Shown in pieces: positions 44,650 to 56,751 of a stretch of DNA of 64,000 bases (positions within the stretch are counted from its first letter, which is position 1; each line of letters begins with the position of its first letter). This stretch comes from Mauremys mutica (Eukaryota > Chordata > Testudines > Geoemydidae). The notes below the pieces were generated by a model, which was not told where the DNA came from, did not search any database, and was given only the letters and a program-made list of their open reading frames with translations. A program made the position numbers and the translations under genes. The stretch covers positions 46,102,003 through 46,166,002 of the forward strand of contig NC_059075.1 of NCBI RefSeq assembly GCF_020497125.1, read 5' to 3'.

Positions 44650-47600
44650 CTAGAGAAGGAGGGTAGACTGCCTCCATTCCCGGCGAATGGAATTACGGCG
44701 AACTTCTGGTGTTGTTGCACCCAAAAGTACTAGGGGCTCAGGGTCCGCAGCACGAATAGGTGAGGAGGTGGTATCAGCTCGTGCTGGGCAAAGGGGTATC
44801 TCAGCTGCCGGCGGTAATGGAGGAGAACAGTCAGGAACAGGTGACTCATGATTCGGTGTCTCACCAGGAGGGGTGAAGTCAGACCCCTCAACTGCAGATG
44901 CGTCCTGAAGACTGGCATGACCTGGCAACAGCTGATCTACATGTCGCCGCCAGGTAAGATTCTCTGCAGTCTGGACTGTATAGGAAACAGGTCCTGTTTG
45001 AGTGATGACTGTGGCCGGGACCCATTTAGCTCTGGAAGTATAATTCCGAGCCAAAACTGGCTGTCCTGGGCTAAAGGTTCGGTCTTTTGCTCTGGGTGCC
45101 CGTCTGATGACTTGATATTGCTGCTGATGTTGCACAGTTTGTCTGGGTTCAGAAGGTTTCAGCAGATCAAAGCAAGTGCGCAGCTGTCGTCCCATCATTA
45201 GAAAGGCTGGGGAAGCCTGGGTCGTAGCATGAGGTGTGTTTCTATAGGAAAGTAAGAAGGTATCCAGACGCTTTTGAATGGAGTGTTGTCCCTTTGCTGA
45301 TTTCAAAGCGTTTTTCATTGTCTGCACAAATCTTTCAGCTAATCCGTTGGTGGACGGATGATATGGTGCTGACGTGATGTGGTGTATCCCATTTGCCTTC
45401 ATAAAATTTTGAAACTCCTGAGAGACGAACTGCAGTCCGTTGTCGCTCACAAGTTGTTCTGGCAGACCAAAACGACTAAAGAGTCCTCGTAGTTTTTGAA
45501 TAGTACTCTCTGCAGTAGTGGCCTGCATTATAGAGACTTCTGGCCATTTAGAATGGGCATCTACTGCCACCAAGAACATGCTTCCTTCAAGGGGGCCAGC
45601 AAAGTCAACGTGAATACGTTGCCACGGGTTTTCAGGCCAGTCCCATGGGTGTAGGGGTGCCAACTGGGGTGCATTTCTTACACCCTGACATGACATACAA
45701 GCTTTTGCCTTCTCTTCAATAGCACTGTCCAATCTAGGCCACAAAAAATAGCTTCGTGCAATTTCCTTCATGCGCACTATTCCACAGTGACCGGAATGTA
45801 GCTGTTCTAACATCTGTGATCTCAGGGGTGGTGGAATAATGACACGTCTCCCCCACAACAAACAACCAGATTGGACCGATAACTCCGTCCGCCTGGACAT
45901 GTAGGCAACAAGGTCGGGTGAGACCGGAGAGGTTTGTCGAGATTTTCCATGCATCACCAGGTCCATAACTTGGGATAATACTGGGTCAACGCGGGTTGCC
46001 TTCTTTATCTGAGTAGCAGTGATGGGTGTATTCTCTACCTGTTCAAAGTAGAAGATTTCCTTTTGGGCACTATCTTGATGTTTGACCGGTAAAGGCAACC
46101 TTGAGAGGCCATCTGCATTGCCGTGCAGAGTGGATTTCCGATATTTGATTTCATATGTGTGTGCAGAAAGTATCAATGCCCAACGTTGCATACGACTAGC
46201 AGCTAATGGGGGAATGCCTGTGTAGGGTCCAAAAATTGATGTCAGAGGTCGATGGTCTGTAAGAAGAGTAAACTTTCGCCCAAACAGGTACTGATGAAAC
46301 TTCCTAATTCCAAAAACAATTCCTAATGCCTCACGTTCGATTTGGGCGTAGTTAGTTTCTGCTTTGCTTAGAGTGCGTGAAGCAAAAGCAATAGGTCTTT
46401 CTTCTCCCGAAGGCATAATGTGTGACACGACCACTCCCACTCCATAAGGGGAAGCATCGCAGGCCAATTGCAGGGGTAAGGATGGATCAAAGTGCGTTAG
46501 AACTTCAGAATTTAACAATGCATCCTTAGCTTTGTTAAATGCAACATCACAGGCTTCAGTCCACTTCCAGGCCTTTTTCTGCCCAAGGAGCTCATGAAGT
46601 GGTTTTAGCAGTGTGGCTAACTGTGAGATGAACTTTCCATAATAGTTCAGTAGTCCTAGAAATGAGCGCAGCTGGCTTACATTTCGAGGTAGGGGAGCCT
46701 CCACAATAGCTTTAACTTTTGCAGGGGCCTTATGAAGACCTGCAGAATCGATGATGTGTCCCAAATATTCAACAGAGGGCTTGAAGAATTCACACTTGTC
46801 TTTGCAAACTCGTAGGCCATACTCTTCCAGTCTTTGTAGGGTAGCCTCTAAATTCTTTAAGTGATCCTCTTCATTTCTTCCAGTGACCAGGATATCATCC
46901 AGATAGCACTGAACTCCTGACAAGCCACACAAGATCTGGTCCATAGCCCTCTAGAACAGGGCGGGAGCAGATGTTATTCCGAAGGGTAGGCGACAGTATC
47001 GATAAAGCCCCTTATGAGTCACAATAGTCAACAGCTCTTGGGACTTTTCATCGACGTGCATCTGTAAATATGCTTGACTCAGATCAATCTTACTGAACTT
47101 TTGTCCCCCAGCCAGGCCTGCGAAGAGGTCATCGATGCGGGGAAGCGGGTATTGCTCTGCACACAACACTGGGTTGACAGTGACTTTAAAATCACCGCAA
47201 ATCCGGAGAGAGCCATCTTTCTTCACTATTGGAACGATAGGAGTGGGCCATGAGCTATGGGTAACTGGTATTAGGACTCCATTGGTGACCAGGCGCTCCA
47301 GGTCTGCTTCAACTTTTGGCCTGATGGCATATGGCACAGTTCGGGCTTTCAGATATTTTGGTGGACTGCCAGGTTTAATGTTCAATGTCACAGTGATTCC
47401 CTTCATACTTCCCAAATCATCTCCAAAAACAGCAGCATGTTTCCTTAGTATAGGGGTTAGACTGGTTTCTTCTTTAGTCATCCGGTGCACTTCTGCCCAG
47501 TTCAGCTGAATCTTCCCAAGCAAAGACCTACCCATTAAGGCTGGGTAGTTACCTCTCACCACAAACAGTGGCAATTTAGCCGCCCGTCCATTGAGCTCCA

Positions 47601-48624
47601 CCTTAACATCAATAGTGCCCAACATGGGCACAGCTTCTCCCGTATACGTCTTCAGAACAGTTTTTGTTGCCTTAAGCGGAAGATGCTGTAGCTTTTCCTT
47701 ATACATAGTCTCAGGAACCAGCGAGACAGCTGCACCGGTGTCTAGTTCCATGCGTATAGGTTTGCCCTCCAATAAGGGGGTTACCCAGTATTCATGTGAG
47801 CCCGCTGCCAAAGACAAAACATGCAGTGGCACTTCCTCTTGTGAGGCGGTGTCACCTTGATCATCCTGGGTCTGCTCTAGGGTATGCAAGGTTCCTCTTT
47901 TTGTCGGCCAGACCACAGGCCTCTTTTTCTTTTGTTTACAGGCACACTCAATGTGTCCCTTTTTGCCACAGTGTCGACACACCAGGTCCTTACACCAGCA
48001 TTCTGATGCCTGGTGTCCTGGCTTACCACAGCGGTAACATTCTTGACTCTGCACAGTTTTGTGGGTCGGTTCTTGTGACACTTTTTGCACCCTAGGGGGT
48101 GCACCGATGTATTGCGCCTCCCTTGTAGCCAGTTCCATGGAGACAGCAATATCAACAGCCTTCTGTAATGTAAGCTGAGCCTCTGTCAGTAGGCGCTTCC
48201 ATATAGCTTCACTGCAGAGGCCACACACTAACCTGTCACGCAGGGCATCATTTAACATCTCTTTAAATTCACAGTGTTCTGCTAGCTTTTTTAAAATGGC
48301 TACAAATTGTACAACTGTTTCATCTTCCTTTTGGTCTCTTTTGTGGAACCTATATCTTTCAGCAAGTACCAGTGGTTTTGGGGAGAAATGAGACCCCAGG
48401 ATTTCCACAATGTCACTGTAAGATTTAGTCTCAGGCTTAACAGGGTGTAGTAAGCTGCGTAGCAGAGAGTAGGTTTTAGCCCCTACAACAGTTAAGAATA
48501 TTGGCACCTTCTTCGCTTCTGTAATGTCATTTGCAATACCAAAAAGCTCAAAACGCTCAGTATACACATGCCACTGCTCTGTATTCTCATCAAAAGGCTC
48601 CAGGGGCCTGGTCAGAGTAGCCAT
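44650..48624 (-). CDS. pol: Gypsy gag-pro-pol, one frame with an in-frame TAG in RT
   Basis: About 1,324 codons from ATG at 48,624, chosen because copy 2 starts at the equivalent Met. In order: Gag (1-190), two CCHC knuckles (about 196-209, CYRCGKPGHQASEC, and 216-229), protease active site LDTGAAVS (about 295), reverse transcriptase with KIDLSQAY (about 512) and YLDD (574-577), RNase H (ACDASPYG, FASRTL), then integrase with a zinc region ending CMSC and catalytic core HVDFAG, SDNGLQF, GLAERF. The only interruption is TAG at codon 558 (46,951-46,953) between SAPALF and RAMDQ, where the family consensus has Gln. Without readthrough the product ends at Gag-protease-half RT; with it, all replication enzymes are made. 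No frameshift separates gag from pol. Confidence 0.93.
46951..46953 (-). other. In-frame TAG inside Gypsy reverse transcriptase
   Basis: Reads TTC TAG AGG GCT ATG in frame. The codon lies before the YLDD catalytic motif. The same TAG is found in copy 2 at 62,930-62,932. Confidence 0.95.
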
Positions 48625-48729
48625 GATTTTTAGTTTCACTTTCACAGTCAGTGCAAACAAGCAGCTTTTTTTCTTTGTTTGGTCTTTACCTTGACTTCTA
48701 CTTCCTTCTGTTACTGGAGCAGCACCAGG

Positions 48730-48747
48730 ATCCCATCCTCGTCGCCA
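48730..48747 (-). other. Gypsy copy 1 primer binding site, tRNA-Ser
   Basis: Minus strand TGGCGACGAGGATGGGAT, one base inside the 5' LTR. It is complementary to the 3' end of vertebrate tRNA-Ser(GCU) plus CCA as I remember it, over all 18 positions. Confidence 0.85.
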
Positions 48748-48748
48748 G

Positions 48749-48939
48749 TGTTATATCCTTGGGGCAGCCAGTGTAGGAAGCAATCACTTGAGGCCAGAGA
48801 GCAGACAGCTAACCAAAACCTCCATTTTATTTACAGACACAGAGAGCTCACTCAGCCGGTTGAAACCGGCTGAGCTATCCCTTAATAGTCTAACTCAGTT
48901 GCCATAGTAACAAAACCCATGACAACCAAATACACAACA
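48749..48939 (-). repeat. Gypsy copy 1, 5' LTR (191 bp)
   Basis: TG...CA bounded; followed on the right by the duplication AGAGG (48,940-48,944) and the resumption of Harbinger sequence. Confidence 0.95.
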
Positions 48940-49701
48940 AGAGGGATGAGCTGAGCTCAGCACAGAGATCCAGGAATGTGACCTTTCACTTCTGAAAGTT
49001 CTGATGCTACTGTTCGTTGTCCCAGACCTGCATTACAATGTGATCTCGCCTATCAATGCTCATTTCTTGGGCCCAGAAGCAGCATGCCACCGTCTGCAGC
49101 TGCTCTGTGAACATCACCAGCAATCTGGAAATTTTTTCTGTATGTCCATCAAAAAAAAAATCTCCTCAAATATATCTGTCTTCCTCGTTGTGTTTTCAGT
49201 TGTTGTGGAATTTACTGAAATCTGCAAGTACAGGAAAATCATACATCCTGCATTTGCAATATTCCCAGGGAATAGTGCTGAGCTCTGTGGGCTCCATGTT
49301 TCTGTCAAACATTGCAGAAACTGAAAAGCAAAGAATGAGTTTGCGAGATTTAAAAAAAAAATGGCATGACAGTTATAGGATGTATAATGTATTATGGGAT
49401 GGTGAAAGACTGCATGCTGGGAACTTGATCCTTAACTCCCAGAAATCCCTGGGCAAATCATTACTGCCCCACAAAACACTACAAAAGTGCCCCCAAAGGA
49501 ACTGCATGGGACACTGGCACATGGAACACTGGATTGCCTACCTGGCACAATGCACTTTGCATTGCCATACGCACTCATGGTGAGTACATACAGCACTGAT
49601 GCAAGCAAACAGGTATGCATGCACCCAAGCGACATACAAGCTTTGGCAGCTGTACAACAATGTAACTTGCATCAACTGAAGTTTGTAGTATAGACATGGC
49701 C

Positions 49702-52435
49702 TAAAAGTATGGCGAACTCAAATGAGTCTAACAAAGTCAGTGGGAATCGGCACGTTTTTCTAGTTCATTTTTGTTCAGAGATGCTTGTGCTGATGCTGTT
49801 GGATGCCTGGTTTAAGGTACAATTCACTTTATAAATCAGAACAAAAATAGGAAAACACTAGCTGATGCTCAAATCAGGGCTAAGGCAGAGGGGTGATTGG
49901 TGAGTAGGAAGGTCTGACATGGTTTCCTGTCCCAGAGAACTCCAAGTAGTCAAGTTTTGTTTCATTTTCCTCCCCCCGCCCCCGAATTTTATTTTCAAAG
50001 TGAAAGTGGGCAGGCTAGAGCCAAGATGAACACAGCCTCTGTAACAGCACTTACCAGGTCTGCCCCCTTCCCCTATTTTATTCAAAGTTACCTGCTTTTT
50101 GGCAGCTTGTTTGTCTCAATTGTGCTGCATTGAGAGGGACTTGGAGGGATCCAAAAATGGAGATTGTTCCATTTATAGGGTAATCCTCTCCCATAGCTGG
50201 GATTATACCAGTGGGAAGGGAGAAAGGCCCATTTTACAGAGAACCTTAGAAAGGAGACAGAGACAAGGTAAAGTACTTGTTTTCCTTGAGCTAATTGATG
50301 TTATTTTGGAGGTGCATGTTCTTTCACTTTAACCACATTTTGTAATAAAGTCACCCAAACACAGAATCTTACACAGAACAGGGTTTTTATTTACCTCCCT
50401 GCACTTCCCATTCTATAAAGCACTGTGACCGTTACTGCTGGAGAAGCAGATAGCATTGTTCAGAGCACCCATTGCTCTACAAAAGACCCTGGACTGGAGA
50501 GCCATTGGTGGAAGTCTGCGCTGAGGGATGCTGTGAGGCATGTGCTAAGCAGAGACCCTTCCCTGAAAAATCTCTCTTTTCTAGATTTTTTCAGTGACAA
50601 ACTTGGTCAAAGCCAGGTTCAAGCTGATGAAAGGGTTCTAAGACAGTATGAACAGAATTGGGATAATACAATCATAACCTCTTTTCCAATAAAGATATGT
50701 TAAACTACTGTAGTCACCTCACATCCCCAAGAACAGGTATCTGTGAAAGTATTTCAGGGAGAGGGGAGACACTATAATTGTTGCTTTTTAAGCAACATTG
50801 AATTCTAATTGACTTTCTTATTTTAAGAAAAAAATAAAGAAATAGAAAGTTCTGGGAACTGAAGTGAAACTTTGAAAATTGAGGTTTTTTATGTTATCAA
50901 TACGATTAAAGTGCCCTCTTCTGGAAGCTGTTACTAACAGCTAGTTAATTTTAAATATTTGTTAAAACCACAGTATTTCTTGTTTCTGATTATGATGTAT
51001 GATTTTTCCTGACAGACACTTTACATTATTTATCAGATTATCTCATAATAGTTTGACCTACAGTTGAACTAGTTTGACTGGAAATATTAATCTGTACATT
51101 TAAAATATTATTTAATAGAGGGAAATTGTTATGCCTGGCCTTTATGTTATAGAAATGTCCTTTCTTTGAAGGAACTCTTCACAGAACTGATATTATAAAT
51201 ATCATCTGCAAAACCCAGAGCAAGTATTTGAAACTGTAAATATTGCACTTGTATAGAATAAGTATTTGGCTTAGACTAAAATTATTGATTTGAAATTAAT
51301 GTTATTAAACACTATGTTAATATGTCTTTAGTTTTTGCCCCAATTGTTCAAGTTTACTTTTGATATTTTTCTATCCCATGATAAAAGTATTATATTTAAT
51401 GTCATTAGCTTGCAAACACTGAAATGAGTTTTCATAGTGTCACCACTTCTCATTTTGTATTATTCTTGATGCTCCTTTTTATAAATCCATTTGAGGATTT
51501 GTCAACTGAGCGCAAAATATTGAGTGGGTGAATTTTCATTTATTTTAAAAAAAAAAAGCCAACCCAGTCTAGTTGTTGGTTTAGTGTTCCCATATAAAAC
51601 ATTAATTCATTGTCCAATCCTTTCTAAGTACTTTCATCAGGGTAACCCTTGTTATGTTTCCTTTTGTTTAATTACATACTTTGTTTCTATAGCAACTAGA
51701 AAGCATATAATCAGTTTCAGTTCCTGAGTCTTTACACAGTGATTTTGCTTTCAGTGTACAGTAGTAAAAAAATAATCCTTCTTTAGAACTCTAGACACTA
51801 TCTTCTCTTTCTGAATATCCCTTAATTAGTATGCAGTAGGATTAAATCCAAAAGTAGTTCTACTGCAACTACAAGAAACCGAATATAACTAATATTATAC
51901 TGAAATAGAAAATTCAAAAACTATTGCTAACTCCTGCATGAATTTACTGCCACCTTCAGGCTTTCATCAAAATACATCTCTGATATAGTTTTCATGTGTC
52001 TTCTGGTCAAATTATTTGCTTGAGGCAGATTTAACTTTACCAAGCGTCACTGACTGTTTTGGATTTAATTTCTTTAGGGGAAGTTCTAAATGAACCGTTA
52101 GAGTTTTTTGGTTTCAGAAAAAGTATGAAGCCTGGTTAATTTACACACAGTCTGAAGAGAAATTCCACATCTCCTTCATAAACTTGCTCTTTCACTTTAT
52201 CTTCCTCTTTGTTATTTTACCACTGAGCCATTGGAAAAATAAAGGTAGTTATATTGTTTGAAGATTTTCCCATTGCACTGCTCTGTTGGACAAGAATACA
52301 AAATCCAGTACAGCTAGCCAAATGCTAATGCTAAATATTCGGCACTTTCTCCATTTTCTCTTCTGTAAAAACCAAAAACAATTGACTGCTGGAGATCTGG
52401 ATTCTATCCTTGCCTATGCCAGAGTTCTGTGTGAC
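49702..52435. other. Non-coding DNA, no gene seen
   Basis: AT-rich, with scattered AATAAA hexamers and no domain-bearing frame. The frame at about 50,425-50,703 has no recognised similarity. Nothing else supported. Confidence 0.4.
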
Positions 52436-52439
52436 AAGT

Positions 52440-52880
52440 CACTTGAACCAATTGATCCAATCACACTATTTAAGCCAGAGGAGGCCCAGGAAGTTGTCTG
52501 AGCAACTAGGCGATTCCTGTTTTGGCTCTGTTGGATCCTGGTTATGCCTGCTTCTTTCACGTAAGCCTGTTCCTGCTCTACTCCTGCCTCACCTCTGTCT
52601 TCATTCCTGTTCCCAATGTACTCCTGCACCAGGCTTGGTCCTTGCCTCTTCTTTGGTTCCTGCCCTTATGCCATACTTCCAACCATCAGTTACTAGTCGT
52701 GGCATGACCCTTGGCTTTGGCATTTAGTATCTGACCTTGGCTCTGACCCTCAGCTTCAATTCCTGGCTTTACCCCTGGCTCTGGTAATGAAGTTGACTTT
52801 GGTGCTGACCCTTGGCATTGTTCCCCAACCTAGATGCCTGCTCTACCCCCTAGACCTGACTCCTGCTCTCATCACTGGGC
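52440..52880 (+). repeat. LTR-like fragment, paired with 39,300-39,640
   Basis: Shares GAAGTTGTCTGAGCAACTAG with the other copy and continues in the same C/T-rich style ('TGACCTTGGCTCTGACC'). No matching second terminus was found, so it may be a solo or truncated LTR. Confidence 0.45.
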
Positions 52881-53529
52881 CACACTGTCCATAGCAGATA
52901 ATACGAGTCTCTTAACTAGAAAGGTAATGTAGCTCCTCTTCCTTAAATAAAGCTTGGAGGCTTTACTATAGCCCTTCACTGCCTTTAGGAGACCATAGAT
53001 CTTTTTCTGGATTATTCAATTATCACCTGTTCTTAAAACATAAGACTCCAACTGAGTGTGAATACGCTGACTCATCTCTCGCCTTCCTGAAGTAAGGGCA
53101 TGATAGAAAGCATCTTGAAGTCAATAGAAAGACCCTCATTGATTCAGTGGGCTTTGAATCAGGATCAGCAATCTTTAAATACATACAGCAATAACAGAAT
53201 CTTGTCACACTGACTCATGCTGGGTATTACATTCTGCCTATAGTTCTGTGTAATAAGGCTACCCATTATAAGGTTGGCAGAATCAGGTCCTAACTGAATA
53301 AATCCAATTGGAATAAAAAACAGGGATTTTATTCTCAGGACATTTCCCAGATTTTATTCTCAGGACATCACCACTTGCACTTAGAAGTTTCAGTAACTTC
53401 TGAGAAATATACATATGCACTTTTCCATGAGGCTTTCTCCACCACAACTTCCTGTCATCATAATAAAACCTAGCCCATATATAGTCCTTTTCATCCACAG
53501 ATATTAAATCAGTTTACCAAGGAGGTTTA

Positions 53530-53685
53530 AGTATTATCCTTATTTTACTGATGGGGAAACTGAGGCACCCAGAGATGTAGTAACTAGCCTGAGGTCACCC
53601 AGCAAGGAGTAGCTGACCCAGAAATAGAACTTTGATTCCAAATCCAGTGCTCTATCTACTAGGTAATACTGCCACCCTGTCATAC
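53530..53685 (+). repeat. MIR-core SINE
   Basis: Contains TGATGGGGAAACTGAGGCAC, then CCTGAGGTCACCCAGCAAGG and CCAAATCCAGTGCTCTATCT, the MIR consensus order including its conserved core. Well preserved for so old a family. Confidence 0.85.
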
Positions 53686-53689
53686 CTCT

Positions 53690-54325
53690 AGGGACCTTTT
53701 CCTGCAAAATTTAACTGCCTGTTAACATCAGTTTCCACAGCAAGAGGGGCAACTCGTGGGTGGGGCACAACGGGTCAACTGACCCTCCAGCAGCTGGCCC
53801 AGATGGGGGTGGGGGCAGAGCTGGAAGGAAAGAGGCAAGGCCAGAAGCTCTCCTCTTCCAGTCATGCTACCTGGGATGCTGCCTAGTGCAGCGCAGTGGC
53901 TGACTGGGAGAGTGCCTGGCTGCAGCAGCCCAGGCTCAGCTTCTGGGGACAGTGACTGAGCAAGCTGGAGCCCCTCTGGCATGCTCAGAATTGGCCACTG
54001 TCCCCAGAAGCTAAGCCTGGGTGGGAGGCAGCCCACTGCTGCCACAGCCAGGTGCTCTCACAGGCAGCTGCTGTGCTGCACTGGGCAGCATCCAGAAGTG
54101 GTTCCGGGGCCTGGCTGCCAGGAAGAGCAGTTGAACATGCCAGGGGGAGCCGCTGCAGCAGGAGGACAGAGCCCCCTCCTCCCCAGGGTAACATGGAATG
54201 GGAAGGGGATGGGGAGAGTGTGGGGACCATGGGCTGGGAAGAGACAGGTGGGGAGATCATGTGTCCTTCCCTTTACCTGGTTCACCCTGTGTGTCCCTCC
54301 CATGAGATGCCTATTATAAGACTAC
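53690..54325. other. GC-rich non-coding patch
   Basis: GC-rich with many overlapping frames on both strands. An inverted pair of CAGCTTCTGGGGACAGTG-type sequence around 53,937-54,010 indicates a palindromic MITE interior. No gene supported. Confidence 0.4.
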
Positions 54326-54689
54326 ACTTGTCTACACTACAGTTTTGCTGACAAAAGTCAGCTTTCATCGACAAAACCGTGGAAGTGTACACACTGAAAT
54401 GCTCTTCCCACCGCAGTAACGCCCCTGCTATGCCGACATATCACCACCACCTTGGTGAGCGGCACAGGGCTTTTTGCAACATAGTTAGAGTAACACAGCA
54501 TCATTGAAAACTGTACTTGGTTCTGTCATGCTAATTGGCCTCCAGGCGATGTCCCACAATGTCCATCCTGACTGCTCTGGTCAGCAGTTTGAACCAGAAG
54601 GTACACAGGTATGTGCTCCTCCCACTTTTAAAGGCCCAGAAATTTTTAAAATTTCTCTTCCTGTTTGCTCAGCGTGGACAGTTAACACA

Positions 54690-54785
54690 GCATCCTCCCA
54701 GCTGATCATGCCGGCTTTATGCCAGAGATGCGCTCCCTCGTGGAGCACACTGGAGTTGTTGGATCTGATGGCAGTGGCACCAGAA
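54690..54785 (+). pseudogene. Harbinger Myb/SANT-like protein, N-terminal piece
   Basis: The plus-strand frame includes MPALCQRCAPSWSTLELLDL. The W-S-T-x-E-L-L-D-L pattern is the first helix of the trihelix DNA-binding domain of Harbinger accessory proteins. It is cut off after a few residues by the nested insertion. Confidence 0.5.
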
Positions 54786-55493
54786 TAAAGGGAGGTCAAG
54801 GCCTTCCCACTTTTTGAAAGTGGGCAGGCCTGGCCACTTTTCAGCAGGGGCTCTGCTCCCACCCCTTCTCTTCTCTCCCCCTGCCCCAAGGTCCCACTCT
54901 CCCCGGCCAGGCCAGCAGCTAAAGCCCGGCTAGGAAGCCAGGGCAGCTGTGGGGCAACGCATCACAGACCCTCCACTTGCCCGGAGTGGTGGTAGGGCAG
55001 GTCAAGCGCAGCCCCTAGCTCATGTCCCTGCCCTGTGGACCCCCTGTCCAGAACAGGAGGGTCCATGGCTTCCCACAGCTGCCTGTGTGCTGCGTGCAGC
55101 TCTTAGCTGGACCCAGGCTGTGGTAAGTCACTTGGGCAGCTGTGGGGAGCTGCACCATGGACTCTCCACCTGCCCTGGGCAGGGGGCCCATGGGGTAGAG
55201 ACATGGGCCGGGGGCTGCTCTCAACCCCCTCATCCTGGGCAGGTGAAAGGTCCGTGGTGCAGCTCCCCACGTGGCTCTTACCATGATTGGGTTTCAGGCC
55301 CCCCAGCCAGAACCAGGTCCAGGTAAGAGCCATGTGCAGGCAGCTGTAGGGAAGTGAAGGGTCCATGGCTCCCAGCCCACTCCAGCTTCTGGCTTGGCCA
55401 GAGGCGAGGCCTTGGGCAGAAGAGGAGGGGCAGGGGGCCCTGGCACCCCCACTTTTGGGCAGACTCTTCCACTCTTGTTTGATGGATCTATGG

Positions 55494-56500
55494 CAGTGGT
55501 TCCCAAACTTTAACAACCTGTGAACCCCTGTAACTAAAATGTCAAGTCTCACAAACTCCCTCTTAAAAATGAAGATCTCTAGGGATTTTCTCCTTTATCT
55601 GGAGTATAAGTTATAAAAGTAGTGATCTTGGACATATAAAATTTGTTTTTATGACATGCTTATTACACACTATTTATTATTAATCATTACAGTGTTATTA
55701 CATTATGAATATGGCAACACTCTTCCAAGAGCTCATTTTTGCAGCTTGTATCACTTTGAATAAGCCTGTTATAAGACAAGGCTCCTAGGTTTCATCAAGG
55801 AGCATCAGATGTGAAACAGCATGAAGGTATTTAAGAAGCCAACTCAGAGTTCCTCCTACACAAGCATTCACGTCTTGAGCAGTCCTGGCAGAGCCATCGC
55901 TAGCCATTTTGGTGCCCTACACAGCCCTCCTACAGGGCAGGGGATAGCCCCAGGCCTCCACAGGGGGGGAAGGAGCAGGCTTGGGGGGGAACCACCCCCC
56001 CCCAGCACAAGCCAGTGGAGCAGGCTGGGGCCAGGTCGGTCCACTTCCTGCTGCCCAGTGAGTGCAGGGCAGGCCTGACCCCACACTCACAGGGCAACGG
56101 GAAGTAGAGTGACCCAGACCCAGCCCATTCCGCTCTGCTCCCCTGACTCCCAGCCTTGGGGGCCAAGGGGGAAACAAACCTCTACTGCAATCCTCAGGGA
56201 AAGGGGTGGAGTGGGGGAACAGCTGGGGCAGAGGCCACAGGGAAGAAGCAGAGCAGGGGCAGCACACAGCTGCATAGGGTACCAGAAAATGTGGTGCCCC
56301 AAATTTCCTGGTGCCCTATGCAGCTGCATACTTTGTCTATGGGTAAGGACAGTCCTCAGTCCAGGCAAACAACATACATTACAACAAAGCTTAAACTTGT
56401 TCTTGGTAATAATTTTTAAAACAATACTAGCTATCTATTTAATTCTAAAAATAGAAAAAACATCCACCTCTCTTTCCATTTCTTATAAGGAGTTTTGAAG
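55494..56500. mobile_element. hAT fragment with a nested hAT-like MITE (55,889-56,352)
   Basis: Begins CAGTGGTTCCCAAACTTTAAC, a Charlie-like hAT end, and resumes after 56,352. The inner unit begins CAGAGCCATCGCTAGCC and ends in GGGTAAGGACAG. AGTCCTGG before it and AGTCCTCA near its end suggest an 8-bp duplication, with exact edges uncertain. The interior is GC-rich and codes for nothing recognisable. Confidence 0.5.
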
Positions 56501-56726
56501 CGGCTAATGGGAGGTGGAAGGGACCCAGCCCCACCCACTACTCTGGGTCCCAGCCCAGGGACCCTATAGATAGCAGCTGTCTGCTGTGTACATTTAACTG
56601 TATCATATGGATTCTCTAATTCTCTGGGTCACTTCCCCACAGCCCTGCATCATCTTCACCCTTACCTAAGGACCTTGTCCTATGGAGTTCCAGCAACCAG
56701 CTCAGGGCTCCTTCTCACTCTCCCCA

Positions 56727-56751
56727 GTTGAGTTGAGTTGCGTTGCGTTGC
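56727..56751. repeat. Short pentanucleotide repeat (GTTGA/GTTGC)
   Basis: About five 5-bp units, changing from GAGTT to GCGTT part way along. Confidence 0.75.

Larger units (their letters stand above)
44409..48939 (-). mobile_element. Complete Ty3/Gypsy (Mag-like) retrotransposon, copy 1
   Basis: A 4,531-bp element in minus orientation with 191-bp LTRs that differ at one site, a tRNA-Ser primer site, one long gag-pro-pol frame broken only by a TAG, and a G-rich polypurine tract. The 5-bp duplication AGAGG is exact. Two CCHC knuckles in Gag and the integrase ending with MGRQLRT point to the Mag-like lineage. Near-identical LTRs mean a recent insertion, here into a Harbinger transposon. A second copy begins at 60,944. 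Confidence 0.95.
41860..49701. mobile_element. Harbinger DNA transposon remnant, host to three nested insertions
   Basis: Carries a Myb/SANT-like protein fragment on the plus strand (41,875-42,021), a Harbinger nuclease fragment on the minus strand (43,960-44,190) and a right terminus TAGTATAGACATGGCC ending at 49,701. The right 700 bp (48,940-49,701) resembles 56,950-57,592 of a second copy. Inside lie a hAT MITE (42,295-42,537), a twin-primed Penelope element (43,083-43,845) and a complete Gypsy element (44,409-48,939). The left terminus is not clear; the start given is where recognisable sequence begins. Confidence 0.7.

Noticed and set aside
47135..48095. Plus-strand ORFs across the Gypsy coding region, and minus-strand equivalents at 61,788-62,748
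   Set aside because: They mirror each other between the two Gypsy copies and are antisense shadows of gag-pro-pol.
53728..56498. Many overlapping ORFs of 80-150 codons on both strands
   Set aside because: GC-rich MITE interiors and insertions give long chance frames; no frame shows a recognised domain apart from the Harbinger piece.
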